From contig OX485806.1 of the NCBI GenBank assembly GCA_950295325.1, positions 2,292,001-2,356,000 on the forward strand: a stretch of DNA of 64,000 nucleotides, given 5' to 3'. Below the pieces are notes generated by a model. The model was not told the DNA's origin. It saw only the letters and a program-made list of their open reading frames with translations, and did no database searches. The translations under genes and the position numbers were made by a program. This stretch comes from Polytrichum commune (lineage: Eukaryota; Streptophyta; Polytrichopsida; Polytrichales; Polytrichaceae). Positions 35,201 to 47,916 of the stretch are shown here, piece after piece (the stretch's first letter is position 1; the number at the start of each line of letters is the position of its first letter).

Positions 35201-35624
35201 AACAGAAATATCCAGAAGACCTTGATAAAGCAGCAGAACTTGCTGTTTCCAGTCTCCAGGTGATATTAATTCATATCTTCATGTAATAGAATAGGATCAA
35301 CATTGACTAAATCTGCACAAACGTAGCATTTGTGCAACTTGTAATTGGTATCGAAGTTTAGCACACACTTCTCTGTGGTCACAAGATTGTTACATATGAT
35401 TGACAAGTTCTTTGTAAGCAAACTGATGCAAAAGGTTGATATTCTAAAGTACATTTTACTCTGCCACCTTCTTGGTAACTTGGCAGGCTGTCTTGAAGCA
35501 TACGGTGGACAACTATGAAAAGGCAGGTGTGCTTCCAGACATGAAACTTCGTGAGCTGCGCCTTATTCAAAGCCATGATGAATTACGGGCACCAAACATC
35601 ATGTTCTCTGCACAGAGGTTGTAA
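29242..35624 (+). CDS. SOS4: Pyridoxal kinase (vitamin B6 salvage)
   Basis: Twelve coding exons: 29242-29298, 30277-30370, 31038-31142, 31589-31672, 31828-31901, 32294-32358, 32844-32907, 33130-33195, 33715-33771, 34378-34422, 35206-35259, 35487-35624. They join in frame to 300 aa (Arabidopsis SOS4 is about 309). The enzyme phosphorylates pyridoxal, pyridoxine and pyridoxamine with ATP to form B6 phosphates. It belongs to the ribokinase superfamily. Visible motifs: [20 protein letters not shown] near the N-terminus, CDPVMGD at 115-121, a TPN.FEAE stretch near 146-153, and GTGD at 223-226 with the expected catalytic Asp226. No transit peptide is seen, so it is probably cytosolic. Intron 2 has a GC donor (CACAG then GCATGA); all other introns are GT-AG. 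A leader exon probably starts at 29157 after TTTTGCAG. Confidence 0.95.
29711..29875 (+). repeat. Dispersed 190-bp repeat, copy 3 (pyridoxal kinase intron 1)
   Basis: Contains ATAGGTCACCCCCAATTGTGTTAACTATTG, TAGTCCAATCTCTTTATAC and CAAATATAGGTGTCTGATTAA, matching copy 4 closely in the last part. Confidence 0.6.
30717..30915 (+). repeat. Dispersed 190-bp repeat, copy 4 (pyridoxal kinase intron 2)
   Basis: Starts GGAGGCCACATAGGTCCCCCC and contains AGCACATGGTCCAATCGCTTT, GGTGTCTGTTC and CCACTCAAATATAGGTGT. It is one of four copies in introns of the two neighbouring genes. Confidence 0.6.
31262..31546 (+). mobile_element. Fold-back MITE, family A, intact-looking copy (pyridoxal kinase intron 3)
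   Basis: Arms of about 85-100 bp at either end are inverted copies. For example GTTTTGGCCCATTTTTGACA pairs with TGTCAAAGGTGGGCCAAAAC, and GTGGTGTCAAAACCCCCA pairs with TGGGGGTTCTGACACCAC with few changes. The outer ends read TAGAGTCTCTCA and the complement of TAAAGTCTCTCA, with TA as the likely target. A diverged relative lies in DRP5A intron 5. Confidence 0.7.
34738..35100 (+). mobile_element. Fold-back MITE, family B, third copy (pyridoxal kinase intron 10)
   Basis: Inner arms pair well: GGTTGTTTTGCATGTAAG with the complement of its partner near 35015-35030, GCATGCTTGGAGGTAGT with ACTACCTCCAAACATGC, and TTGAGGGTCAAACTCATTTT with AAAATGAGTTGGCCTTCAA. It is the same family as 23038-23402. 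Confidence 0.65.
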
Positions 35625-37319
35625 ATTGAGCTACATTTAAATCTCAAATGCAAGTGACCTCCATTTAGTGTTTGTAGATACCCTTCATGACTTAAATCTC
35701 TTCAGTGCTACCTCAACATTGATTTAACTCATAATTCAACCTTTTTGGGTTTTTAACAAGAGAATATAGAAATTAAAACTCAGAATTGCAACCCTATGCT
35801 TGGTAGGTATTGATTTTATGTTGTTGTGCGATGTGATTGTATCAATGTGAAATCAGTGTTGATGAAATATGAATTTGGATGTGATTTAATTTTATTCTTC
35901 TCTGTCTGGTTTCGAGTCTTTGCATGTGTCAGGAATATACATCATTCGTGCTGGCAATTCAGCAACAGTCTCATGATGATATATCACAACAAGGATCCAA
36001 AGCAAATGTTTCTAATCATTGTTCCCCCAGTATGTAAAGTATATTCTCTTCCAGTGTAGACTTTGGTTGCTTTCTAAATGATCAAGAGAGTATGACACAC
36101 TTGTTCATTAAGTTTCGCCCATGTTCTGATTCCGTGTTCACCAGAGTTGTTGAGCATGCGTTACAGGATGTACGCAAAGATGTCTTACTTTGCACATACA
36201 ATGTTCGAGAAAGTTTTGAACTGTGGAAGAGAAGTCGATATTTTGAACAAAATAGGTTTGGTTTGGAAGAAAAGTAAGAACTATGAGCATTAGATTACTT
36301 TGCAGGACCCTATCCCTCCTTCCCTACAGTTTTTGTGGGTTGTCTTTTGTAAAGTTCTATTCTCATTATGCTAATTTATCAACATGCCACGCTATTTTGA
36401 AATTTTATTATCACAATATCCTTTTTACTGTGGTTGCAATGTGGATAATTGAACAAAGACTACGTGTGGGCCACTCTAATTGTTCAGTCATGGTGAAAAT
36501 AATAAGGGCCCAAGATCCTGGGTTTTCTCTTAAGTCTTGGAGTTTGCTCACCAACAACTTGAGTATTAGTTCAAGAACAAAAGTAGACGAAGACATGTCC
36601 AAGACTCCAAATAAGGAAATTGACTTCCAAGTAGGTTGCCCATCGATGCTTGAGAATGGAAGGTGGTTGCCAAGTGGTTGATCACCACAACACTTAGATG
36701 CTTGAGAAATGGAAGGCAGTTATGTGCACACATAATAGTTTAGAGAGTAGCCTTCTTCAAGAGGACCTCTCCTTTGCACCACTACTATCACAAGTTTGCA
36801 TTTGAGCCATGTGAGAATGATTAACTTCGCGTTGGTTATGACATAGATGCCTTGCCTCTTTAACCCTTTTGCTAAATCTTTTGACATGAGTAAGCAACAC
36901 TACAAGTCAACAAAAGCTTCTAGATTTACACCCACTCCTTGTAGCATATGAAACACACAACTCGTGTGAGATGGTTAGCATATCCAAATTATGCCAGTTG
37001 CCATCTTCCTCATACTTTTTGGAAATCCATGAGAATATCGTATTCCACATGAAAGTGAATGACCTCTTTCTCATTATATGATCATATAGATCCCCCCCTC
37101 CTAAATTTATGTTGACAATTGAACCCAGAATGGTCATTTAAGATAAATCGGCCCCAAACCTAGAGGGGCTGAAGTTTTATGTTGGCTGGAGGAGGGTACA
37201 TGGGCTGTGTTAATTTCAGTTTTCCTTCAATTTTATACCTGGATGTGCCTTGTTGCTGCCGAATAAACAGAAATCGATAAGTAGCAATCTTGGCCTAGGC
37301 TAGCACAACTGAACTCCGT
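35625..37319. other. 3' flank of pyridoxal kinase and unassigned DNA
   Basis: No gene is called. Positions 36070-36280 hold an open stretch starting NDQESMTHLFIKF, faintly like the zinc-binding region of a LINE, too weak to assign. Confidence 0.4.
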
Positions 37320-37795
37320 TCTTCACACCCGGTTGAAGTTCAAGACTTCAGGATAAACATCGATCATTTTTCAAGGAATCTGTGGAATATACCTCAAATT
37401 AATGAAGGAAAACCAGAAGATGACAACATGTCACTGGTTGGACTTGGAAGCACTACGATTTCGACCAATTATGCCCTAAAATCTCCCGGGACACTGCTTC
37501 ATGCATTTTGCATACATTGTGCATATCGGATCACATCAACTTGGTTGTAACTGATAACTGGCTTGGGTACAATGGTCGGGGAGAACCAGCAGTTAGTTAC
37601 AAATGAACCCGTCGAAGTTCAAGACTGCAGGAAAAGTATCGGTCATTTTAGAGTTTATAGAATATACCCCAATTTAATGAAGGAAAACCGAAGGATGTCA
37701 ATATGATGTAACCAGTTGGAGTTGCAAACACTAGGATCTCAACCGATGAAGCCCAAAAATCTCCCCCATCACGGCTTGGGTACGCCAGTCTTTGG
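37320..37795 (+). repeat. Two adjacent copies of the dispersed repeat seen at 2395 and 5105-6275
   Basis: Copies at about 37320-37490 and 37575-37795 share GTCGAAGTTCAAGACT, GGAATATACC.CAA.TTAATGAAGGAAAACC.GAAGATG and a run ending ATG/AAGCCC.AAAATCTCCC. Confidence 0.55.
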
Positions 37796-38032
37796 GCGAA
37801 GCTTTTTGGAGTCCATGAATCTGCATGTCCATGGTGTTTGGCACGTTTTTCATGAGAGGCTGTCGTTTGTTTTTGTGTGGAACTCACAGAAAAAGGTGTG
37901 GCCGCCATTCAACCAGTGATTGTAGTGCACTAGTTCTATTTTGTGGTAATTAGTGCCACGTCGTACACTATTGGTTGGATGTCTCCACACTTGATGGCAT
38001 TACCTTAGAAGGTAGCATTTACGCAAACTTAA

Positions 38033-38400
38033 GTACACTCTAAACTCCGTAGTATCACGCTCGCGGCAACCAAAGGCACGCGTGATACTAAGGAGTTATG
38101 TAGTGTTAACGTGAATGCGTGGTAAAAGAGAAATAGTGCAGCATGTGTGACATTGCGGAATAACAGGGAGTCAACGTTGCAAAACCGTCAGCAATTACAA
38201 TGAGGAGGACGTGATGTATGTGAGCGTGTGGGTTGAATATATTGGTGGTTTGTTTTGATGTCGAAAACCAATGATATGTGGGAGAGAAAGGTGGTCACAA
38301 GGAGTGAGATTTTAACTTAGCACATCCGTTCCCTAGGGTTTCAAGATTTAAGAGGAGGAGTGACATTACAGAGAAAGATATTATGGAGTTTAGAGTGTAC
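38033..38400. repeat. Inverted-repeat element with internal hairpin
   Basis: GTACACTCTAAACTCC at 38033-38048 is repeated exactly, inverted, at 38385-38400. Nested next to the left end, 38044-38061 and 38080-38097 form a second hairpin (AACTCCGTAGTATCACGC and its complement, one mismatch). No coding capacity and no certain target duplication. Confidence 0.55.
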
Positions 38401-40620
38401 ATCTATCGAAGGTAAATTTTTTTTACTAAAACTCTTTCCATACCTATTGGTTCAAGAAATATCAAAGAGTTTTGGGTACTAGGTTTTTCCCAAATCGGGT
38501 TAAAGTGGACCTATGGTTTAACTAATCATGTGATTATAAAATTCAGGTGATATTATTGCCTTAGCTTCAATGACATGTGTTTTAGGGTTAGAGTATTACG
38601 AGTTACACCCTATGGATGAAAATCCTTCAATAGCCTTCTCATTGGAAAGTGAAAATTGAATGTATATCTACTAAAGGCCTATTTATTTCATGATTTATGT
38701 TTGGTGTATGTAATAAGTGCACTTATCACATTAAATTGAAAAGCTTAGTATAAGTACATGAATCTATTCTATAGACTATCATTAGTACGTAAAACTTTAT
38801 TTTTCTCTATGAGTTTCTCGTATATGGGGGTTTTATATCATAGTCACCCATGCACATCATTAGGTTTTAAATGAAGATTCCACACCCTGGAAAATCAGTA
38901 TATGGTTAATTGCAAGAAGGATTTGTTGTTCCAAGGCGCTCTGACAATTATGGTGATCACTAGTATAGAGTGTGTTGAAAAAAATATCATGTGTAGGCGA
39001 GACTAAGCTTGTCCAATATATTACATGTTTAGGATGCGTGTGTTGCAATCTTGAACTAGAGAATTTGGAGGTTATAACATTTAAAGGTCTTATATTGAAA
39101 GATTGTCATTGTTGGGTTTAACATTGCATTCTATTCGTTGTTGATGTAGGTTGGTTTAACATGGCACTATATTCATTATTGATGTAGATTTAGATCTTGC
39201 AACAATAAATGTATTCCTCCATGAATGGTCCACTTACGAAAATAAGTACGAAGCCCCCTCTGCCCCCCATGACCATGCAGTCATGGACTAGAGGCGGTGA
39301 ACAAACATCACATGTCAATGTAAAATGGAACATTGATGTTCCTTTTTCTTTTCTTTTTTGTATTCCTTAATGATAAATCTTGCAAAGATAATTGGCCAAG
39401 CTTGGCTGCAATGTTGAGGATGCATGTGAATACGAGGTTGAGGATGTAGTAGAATTCAAGGTCACAAACTTTGTTAGTTAGTGACTTATGTTAGTTTGGG
39501 CATCTTGCAAAGAGAAACTTCAATTTGTTTGATTTCATTATGGGGATATTTAATTTTAAACCTCAATCAACTAGTAAGGGATTGAGAATGGAATTCCTTC
39601 CAAACAAACATGAGCAGGGAATATGTTAAATTGTTGAATCATGTGTCGCTTGTACACCGCCCTTGCATAACACTAGACATGTTGATGCCAAGACAAATGA
39701 ACCATTGCATCCAACATTTGGAAATGTGCAACAACATCTAGTTCCAATTCCATCTACATTCCAAAATGGAAGAAGAGCAAGAGGATGATGAAACTTGTAG
39801 TGGATTTGGCATAAGTTTCATGTCATGGTACATGTAATCAACATTCAGTATCATGAGACATATAACATTGACTCATTGGAGGAGACAAGCTTGAGCTTGA
39901 CAAACTAGTGGCCATCATCGACGGACACATTGCTTAGCCGATGCATTCAATAACCTTCTTATTGGTTGCTATGCTACTGGTGTTGAATGCTAATTTGGCC
40001 ATTTCAACCTTCATATTAAGAATGACATGCTTGTTACATGTATTTATGTTTTTATCAAGTAACCCATGCACCAATGTTAAACAAATAGACATAAACATGA
40101 TGTTACAATACACAATTACATGTAGTTTACAGAACACATGGACCACAACTTGTGATATAGTCACCTCACCTCACCAAACACCACCTACCAAAGAACTTGT
40201 TCTTGGCCACTTTAAACGTTCCCAACATAAAACTTTGTGGATCCTCCAAATAGTGCTAATTGGGGTTTAATCATGGATCTATGTGAGGGCTTTCGATATA
40301 ATTAGTGTTAGGAGCTCCCTTAAATTAGAGTTCTTATCCATACAAAATGCCATGTCTACATTATATTCATGAAAATATTACAAAATTGGGCCCGTTGTTT
40401 TTCTTCCCATGTACAAGTTTTTGTGGTTTCTCTACAACATTCACTTGAGCTAGAGCTTTGTGGTTGCTATGTAAGTAATTATTGTGGATGAAGGGCTCTA
40501 GTAAACACAAGTCCCTTATAGGTTAAGGGCCAACTCAAACTCAGTTGAGCCCCATGTCACTAATTTGGAGACTTTGATGCCATTTTCGGATGAATAGTCT
40601 TTGAATACAAGATTTCAAAA
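38401..40620. other. Intergenic, nothing recognised
   Basis: Short open frames only, with no family resemblance. Confidence 0.4.
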
Positions 40621-40738
40621 GGTGTCTTGAACTCAAGGCCTTTACCCAGGTCTTATGGGCCTCTAAGGTTAAGCTGCATAAGGCTAGAATAAATCCCGCA
40701 TGGGTGACCTTCCTAGCACTTGATTTCCGGTGCACTTT
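40621..40738 (+). repeat. 5S rRNA-derived repeat, copy 1
   Basis: The stretch matches plant 5S rRNA in order: CCAGGTCTTATGGGCCTCTA (5S CCGGATCCCATCAGAACTCC), AAGGTTAAGCTGC (5S GAAGTTAAGCGTGC), then CGCATGGGTGACCT (5S GGATGGGTGACCT). After this both copies in the window read CCTAGCACTTGATTTCC.GTG, which genuine 5S rRNA does not. It is too diverged to be a working 5S gene. Confidence 0.6.
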
Positions 40739-43631
40739 AACCTATGGTCCATAGTGGGGGGGGGGTATCTTGGTGAACAAAGTATTTTCAACTAACCATG
40801 TGGAAACTTAGGGGCTTGCTCTTGAAAGAGATAGTTGTTGGCTAGCTTGTCCATCTCGGTTCAATTTGTTCACCTTCGAAAGGAGGCGGCTGTCTCTAGG
40901 GCCCCTCTAATTCTCGTAATGCACATTTCGGGATTACATATAAATATAAACTAACTTGAAAATGAACTAACGCAATAATTCACGCATGTGGAAACATTGA
41001 AGTTGTGTTTCTTTCTATTCAACATTTCATGTTATAAATTGATTCATTATGCTTTTATCATCCCGTTGGATGAGTTTACATAGACACCACAAAGCTCTAC
41101 ATTGCTTGTGATATTGAATATCACTCACTATTTAAAATGACCTCATGCTATAACATTCGATCGAGGTTGTAGGTTTCTACCAACTAAAGTCGTTAATGTT
41201 GTAGAACCTCCAAACAACCTATCTAACCTGAACTAGCCCTTCAATTAGGTCAAGTTTGTCGACCTATTCTTCGTCCAACAACTCGACCTACGCATTGACA
41301 AGCTTGCCCTACATTGAAAGCAACTTAAATTCACATGAGAGGCTAGCATTGGCTAAAAGGAAAAAAATATCAAATAAACAATAGTTGAAGGCCTTGTCGT
41401 TAAGTTCGGTGGTGCGGCATGCAATGGAAGCATTTCCAACATAGTGTATTTATTATATAAGGTAGTACTTTACCCAAAGGGGGGGGGGGTTCTCTTTGGC
41501 CGTAGCTTTATGTTTGAGATGCCTAGTGACCCCAACAATCCCGAGTTCCCAAAAGACTCACCGTGGGAACCAAAATGTACCGAGGAAGTGCATTTTAGGC
41601 TCTTTTGGAGTTAATTTTTTGCATGTGGGTTCTATACAACTTAAGTAGCTTGTACCTTGCTCCCAATGTTCCCAACCTACCCAATTCCACTATTGCTTGA
41701 TACTCCAAGAAATTCACATTGTCTTAGTACAATTTTGGAGGTGAAGAAGCGACATGTCATCGTTCAACCCTTGCTTAAAGGTATTACAAGCAATCCATTT
41801 ATTTTTCAATTTTTAGACTAGGCGTGATGACCACCACTATAGGCATGTGAAGCCTACTCTAATGATAGAAAAAAAAGGTTTCAGGAAATGTTATTAGGGT
41901 GTAATGTGGCACTTCTAGGAAATTGTTGGAAAGGGCTACAATTTTTTAGCTTTTGTATGTGGTATGGGGTGGCTGCAAGCACTTTTTGGACTTTGCAATA
42001 TGGCCCTTTCGATTTCAATGAAGAAACAAATGTTGGCTTTACATATGAGAGCAACAAAGCTAGTTGGCTCCAATTTGCATTCCTACAACATAAATAATAA
42101 TACTACTCCCAAATCAAGTGTCCACATGAGCTACGTTATGCAAACACAATATTGTTACATTGACAACAAAATGGGCACAAAAATATCCCAAGGGGTGCAC
42201 TATACTAAACACGCACAACTACACGTGAATGCACAAAAAGGGTCTGAAATTAAACTTTGCAATACTAAGTATTCATGTGCTACACAAGTTATATAACTCA
42301 TAGTTATGTGCATGTATGGAGGGCCTTTCAAAAATATACAACATTTGTACTTGTATAGTAGTGTCACTACGTTAAATCTCATTTGTGATTGTGGGGTGTG
42401 TGTGTGTGTTTTAAACACACCTTAAGCTAAAATTATCAAAAGATGAGGTAGACCAAAAAACAACAATTCCAATTAACGTTTGGTTTGATGGGAGGGTTTC
42501 AAGATGCGTAGAAAGTTTGGTAGTCATTGGGTGGAGTATAGATCCAATTGACTTGATGGGCCGTCCATCCAATATAGAGATTGGCTTATGTTGGTATCAA
42601 AAATGAACCATCAACAAGTGGACAAACAATCATACCAATCATATGATGGTGGACTCAAAAAGAATAATTTCATTAGCAACTCTGACATATATTGCAGGCT
42701 TAGATATTTTGAGTCAAAATTGGGGGATGAATAAGTTTTCAATGACTTCATTAATAGGGTTTTCCATTATACCAATGATAGGGGTTGATCGCGATTCAAA
42801 GTATATATTCGTATAGTTATGTTAATGATTATATATGAATGTAAACTTTTTTATGTATGTATATTGTCATTTATACTTTTATCATTGATATCGAAAGGAA
42901 AAGAATAGGAGGGGGGGGAACTTGTATATAGGGGGTTTTTAGAGTATGTTGCAAAATCATGTGATTCTTGGTATTAATGTAAGGTGCACCCCCAAGAAAG
43001 ATAAGAGTTGCATTATTGGATGCTTTACTAAGAGGTCAAAATCGTGCAATTTTTGCATGACTAAAAATTATTCAACTCATATAAACATGAGGTTGAAGAT
43101 TTGTCTTCATGGATTGTTCGTGTGTCATACATATTCACCTACTACACACCATACCTCATACGCTTTGCGGAACTCATCCACGTGTCAAAGGTGTTGTCAT
43201 ATAGAAAATCTTCCAAGGTAACGAACTTTTAAGAATACATACCTACTACTAAGGGCAGTGCTCATCAAGGGACTTACGTTTGTTTGTTTTTTTAGAAGCT
43301 TAAGCTACAAAAACACCTCTCATCTTCTACACTCCCTAGGACATGGACAACTGCAATGTCCGCAAGCTTCGCATACTGTACAATAGAGTGGGTGAGAAGG
43401 CAACTAACACTTACTATCCTTCATAAGCAAGCCAACGGGTTCACATCAAAAGGTGGCAACATTGTTGCCTTGCTATTAGTCTTCATGGCCATCTTGAACA
43501 CGCTTTGTTACAAATTGAGCTCCCAACAATCTCACAAAGGCATGAAGTACTTTGTCCCATCTTTCACCTTCGTTGACTTCACCTCGCAACAAAACCCCTA
43601 CAAGATATCAAGGTACTTTCCAATAATTGGG
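40739..43631. other. Intergenic, no gene recognised
   Basis: Contains several G runs (40756, 41479, 42911) and AT-rich DNA. Positions 43340-43690 hold a 110-codon open frame without recognisable relatives; its last part overlaps the start of the large repeat below. Confidence 0.4.
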
Positions 43632-46550
43632 ATGGCCAAATCTGATTTGGTTACATTTCCAATTGTGCAAGAAAAATTGATGATATAATTACAAGAAAAG
43701 ATTCAATACCCATTGAAAAGGCCATTCGCATTTGAGGACCTCCAATGCACTTAACAAGTTCTCCTTGGAAATAATCGTTACAACACCATGCACTATGCAG
43801 TCGTACCTTGGGAGAGATTTGATGAGTTCATAGTTGGCGAACAAAATAAAGACTTCCTCCCCTCTAAATCATCTCATGGATTGGTTTTGGGTGTGGCATA
43901 ATCTACAAGCAGTTGATATTAACCATCTTGCCATGAATCCTTATGCAATCCATGTTCTCATTGCATGTTTATGATCACCAGGAGATGTAGGTAGTGATAG
44001 TTTCATTATGTGGTTAGCGAGGATGCACACTTTAGGGTTATCTCCAGTTCAAATCACGAGACATTACAAACAAAAGGTGAGGGAGTTGTACAGGGAAGCG
44101 TAATGATTTAATCGTGAGAGATATGGCGCAATTATAGAGGAAAAGATAACATATTCTTATTCCCTACACACGATGGCAAGCATTCCTAAAAAAACATAGA
44201 AAGGTTTTTGAAGGATTTGCAAGAGAATCTACCAAGAGATTTCTTGCTTGCAAGGGGGAAATAAAGCTTCCTAGGGTAAAATCAAAAATGTCAAATGATA
44301 TTATGTTCATTCCTCGCAAAAAAATATCAAAAATCATTAAATAATGCATATATGAAGTGTCCTACATAACATATATTGCATGACATATTGTGCATGACAA
44401 ATTTGCAAAATGCATTTTGCATGATACAATTTGTAGAACACATTATGCATGGCACATTTTGTACAACATTTGTTTATATGAAGCTTTTGTAAGACATTTT
44501 ATGCATGAAATTTTCCACATGCTAGAAAATGTGGATTGCTAAAGCTCATAGTAATTTTGAAAAGAACATTGTATTCCATGGTCGAACATCAACTTCAACT
44601 GGCATAATTAATCCAATTGCATAACTCTAAGAGTTAATCTAGTTTGCAAATATTGCAAGTAAGGTCTCTCCTAAAATCATTCCTCATAATCGAAGTTGCT
44701 ACTTTTGTGATTTGGTGATATGTTTTGCCCTTGAACAAGAAAGATGACTACGCCACTACCTTGCTGGCCATTCCCAAATGAAAGCACTTGTAAAATGCCA
44801 CAATAAGGCAACCGGATTAGATCTAGCATTTTTGTCGTTTATTTTGCAGTTGGGTTTGAGGTCCATGAAATTAACTCTCATGTAATGAAAAATGTAATTG
44901 ATTTGCGCAAATTTCAACTTATGTCCAACCATGTCTTGATTAATTGTGTTGCAACCGCAAAATTTAGCAAGTCAATATGTTATGTGCATGTAGGTTCATG
45001 TTATTAGATGAACAAGTCCACATGATTAAACCAATTGGAGTAACCAACCAATTGGAGACTCATCAGCTCATAAGTGATTATCTAGTTGAATGAATACAAA
45101 ACAATCATGTGTCCACACTAATATGAACGGTAGATTATAGTGAATCAATAAAATCATCAAAGTAGCAAAAATTCAAAACACCACATCAACTACGAGTACA
45201 CAATCCAGCGGAGTGCAATCATGAACATTCATGCACAACTTACATATAATGGGAGTGTAGACACAGAACAAGAGGGCATCTGCATTAAGCTATAGAATTT
45301 TGGCATCACATGCTTAGAGAGGAAGACCACTTGATAGTATGCACTATTTGTATAAAGTAGTTGTGCGCATTAGCAAATTATGATCCGTTAAATATGTTGC
45401 TAAACACATTTGCATATTTGGATGTGGAGCATAACATATTTGTGGATATGGATTCAATCCACAAGACATTTGTGCATCTAGATCTGGTGTATATATATTA
45501 ACCCCTAAGTGCCCGAGCAACCATATATGGTTGACCAAAAATTTCGGCTCGTTTGTGTGTGGGCAGGTAAATTCCTTTGACCGCGTAAATTTTTTTGGCG
45601 GGCAGTATGGAAGGGCAACTTTTGGATTGAGGCATTTTTGACCAAAAAGAGTAAATATTCGATTTTAGAGAGGGTCGCAAAGGCATATATGTCCGTGATG
45701 TAGGGAATGGGTGGAGAAAGTGCTTTACTATTTCCTCAATGTTTCAGCTAATTGGACTATTGTACTTGTTTTTGACATCCAAAGAGTTCTCATTATTCAT
45801 TTCTTTTGAAAAGTGTCGTAGTGGAAAGAGTAAAAAAATTCCGTATTTTTGACCGTCGAATATTAGTATTCACAATTACCAATGTGAAGTAATTTGCAAT
45901 ATCAAATCATCAAGTGTTAAAATAAAGAAAATGCATTTCAAGAATTGCAAGGAGGATTGTGAAATGATTGGGATAGCTCTATATGCATACATAGGGTCTT
46001 TGGAATCACATTTTCGTATTCTTTCACATGTTGGAGTTGTTCGTGTCACCTCAAATTCCTAAAAACACTTATGAGCAAATCATACCAACATTGTGGGGAG
46101 GGGCGGCATACAAAAAAAGAATGTATACATTTCTCTTGTTTGAATCTCACAACTCTTATGCAATCTCGGTCTCAAAATTGGTATGCATACTAATAAACAA
46201 GTTCTTTAAACATCTATACGGTTAGATTTTGGATAAAAGACAAATTCCTCCATTGGGGATTGTATTAAAGCCATGGACATATTTCTTAGGAAAAGTGCAT
46301 TCCGAAAGGCTTGGGCACTTAGGGGTTAACACAAGTGTCCATCTAGATTTGGTGCATAACACATTTGTAGATTTGGATTTGGATTTGGTGCATAACACAT
46401 TCCACAAATTGTGGTGCATAGCGCTTTCCATAGATTTGGCGCATAAACACATTAGCAAATCTCGTTTTGCATAATACATTAGCAGATGTGGTGCAGACCG
46501 AGGAGGTGGGAGCATGGAACGTTCGGAATGTGCGAGGAGGGTCACACTTG
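43632..46550 (+). mobile_element. Large repeat copy A, related to 54664-57788, interrupted by a TTAA element
   Basis: Positions 43640-45497 and 46330-46550 align along their length with 55605-57600, including CTCATGGATTGGTTTTGG, AGTTGATATTAAC, GATAGTTTCATTATGTGG, GGCAACCGGATTAGAT and repeated GCATAACACATT. The right arm is present (44808-45497 plus 46330-46550). The inverted left arm found in copy B is not visible here. The centre of both copies still encodes RFD.FIVGEQN.DF in one frame, a trace of an old protein I cannot name. Confidence 0.6.
45498..46329. mobile_element. TTAA-flanked element with 17-bp inverted ends (piggyBac-like MITE)
   Basis: Flanked by TTAA (45498-45501, 46326-46329). 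The ends are CCCCTAAGTGCCCGAGC and the complement of CCCCTAAGTGCCCAAGC (16 of 17). The element is nested in copy A of the large repeat, whose sequence continues on the other side, so its borders are well defined. The 824-bp interior has no recognisable transposase. Confidence 0.7.
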
Positions 46551-47565
46551 GTTCACACGAGCCCTTTCGACTGCTCGAGAAACTGCCTCCATGAGTTTGG
46601 TTGCAAAAACCACGGCATAGACACCAAGTGATTCTCCAACTACGTTGACTATCCCAATTAATACGTGGTATGCGGTGCGATAACATCTTACTCAAGAGTC
46701 TAATTTTCACTAACAAAAGCTCAATAGGTTATTCGGACATTATAGAACATGAATGACTTTTGCTTGGTAAAACATTACATTCTCAACAAATGGTTGTAGC
46801 ATTGCACGACTATAAAATAACAACACGCACTGAATGGGATAATCAATGCAGTTCATTAAGTTCCAAGTACAATAACAAAACCAGGTGAATATCCACAACA
46901 CCTACCGAGGGGAACATGATGATTATTACTTCTATGGAGCATGGAGACCGGTATTCCAAAACAACAAACCAACCCAACCCATAAACCAGGGTTAGAGACG
47001 ATGAAATCGATATCCTGAGCTTGCATTGGAACGACGCAATGATCATCCTAGAAGGGAGATGCTTTCACTACACAACCCCCTCGATAGGTGCAAACGAGCG
47101 AAAGAGAACAAGATGCATCTAGCATGAGGCTTTCATATAGAGCTTTGATGTCGCTTACTATTTGACGTCGCATGTGGGGTACAATAAAATCGTTATTCCT
47201 TTATTCAACAATAAAGCACCATGCAGCCTTCGTGCCGCCCAGCGGCTGGATCTCCTTGTACTCTATATCTCACAAGGTGTCATGGAAACCCAAACAAAAC
47301 AAAACAAAACAAAAAGAAAAAAAAAGCAAAAAGAAAAGCACCTATATCTACTTTGTGGACTGTTCATGTACACGTGGCATTTTGTCCAGTCCAGCTATGA
47401 ACTTTACCAAACACAAAGCCCTGGTGCGTCCTGACTGGTCAGAAAGTAATCCAAGCAGAGTCGGCCCACGTGGCACTTTGGCAGGCCCTCCCTTCACATT
47501 GCACTCAACGAGAATCATCCAGACTGCGCTCATCCATCCACTACTCTGCTCTGTGGGCCTCGGAG
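46551..47565. other. Intergenic DNA left of the Copia element
   Basis: No gene is called. A/C-rich simple sequence lies near 47290-47335. The last 130 bp is more G+C-rich and, with the sequence right of the element (51018-51210), formed one continuous site before the insertion. Confidence 0.4.
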
Positions 47566-47570
47566 AGCAT

Positions 47571-47743
47571 TGTTGAGTTATCCTAAAGTAAGAGTAACTT
47601 GAGCGAAGTAATAGTAACTGTCTATTCCACTCCAATCTACTGACTATTGGGGATTCAGTTTACTGTAAGTTACAACATTGTAAAGGTCGCCCCAACATCA
47701 ATATAAAAGCCCCACACCTCAGGGTGAAAGACAGTTGTTACAT

Positions 47744-47786
<43 letters not shown>

Positions 47787-47804
47787 TTCTCCTCTGTCGC
47801 AACA
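47571..47804 (+). repeat. 5' LTR of the Copia element
   Basis: 234 bp. Contains a TATAAAA at 47702-47708, a likely transcription start just after it, and a (CT)n tract near 47750-47783 before TCGTTTTCTCCTCTGTCGC. Confidence 0.92.
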
Positions 47805-47916
47805 CGTTATCAGCACGAGGCTCTTGGGTTTTTCACTCTTGCTTGATAGAATAATATAGTATTTTTGCTTTTCATCTTATAGCATCTTATCTCCTTGTTT
47901 TTATCATTATACTAGC

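Noticed and set aside
36070-36290. Open frame reminiscent of a LINE zinc-binding region
   Set aside because: Only the HLF-like core fits and the cysteines are missing; too weak to annotate.
46222-46716. 164-codon minus-strand open frame
   Set aside because: It crosses the border of the TTAA element and the terminal arm of the large repeat; an accidental frame through repeat DNA.
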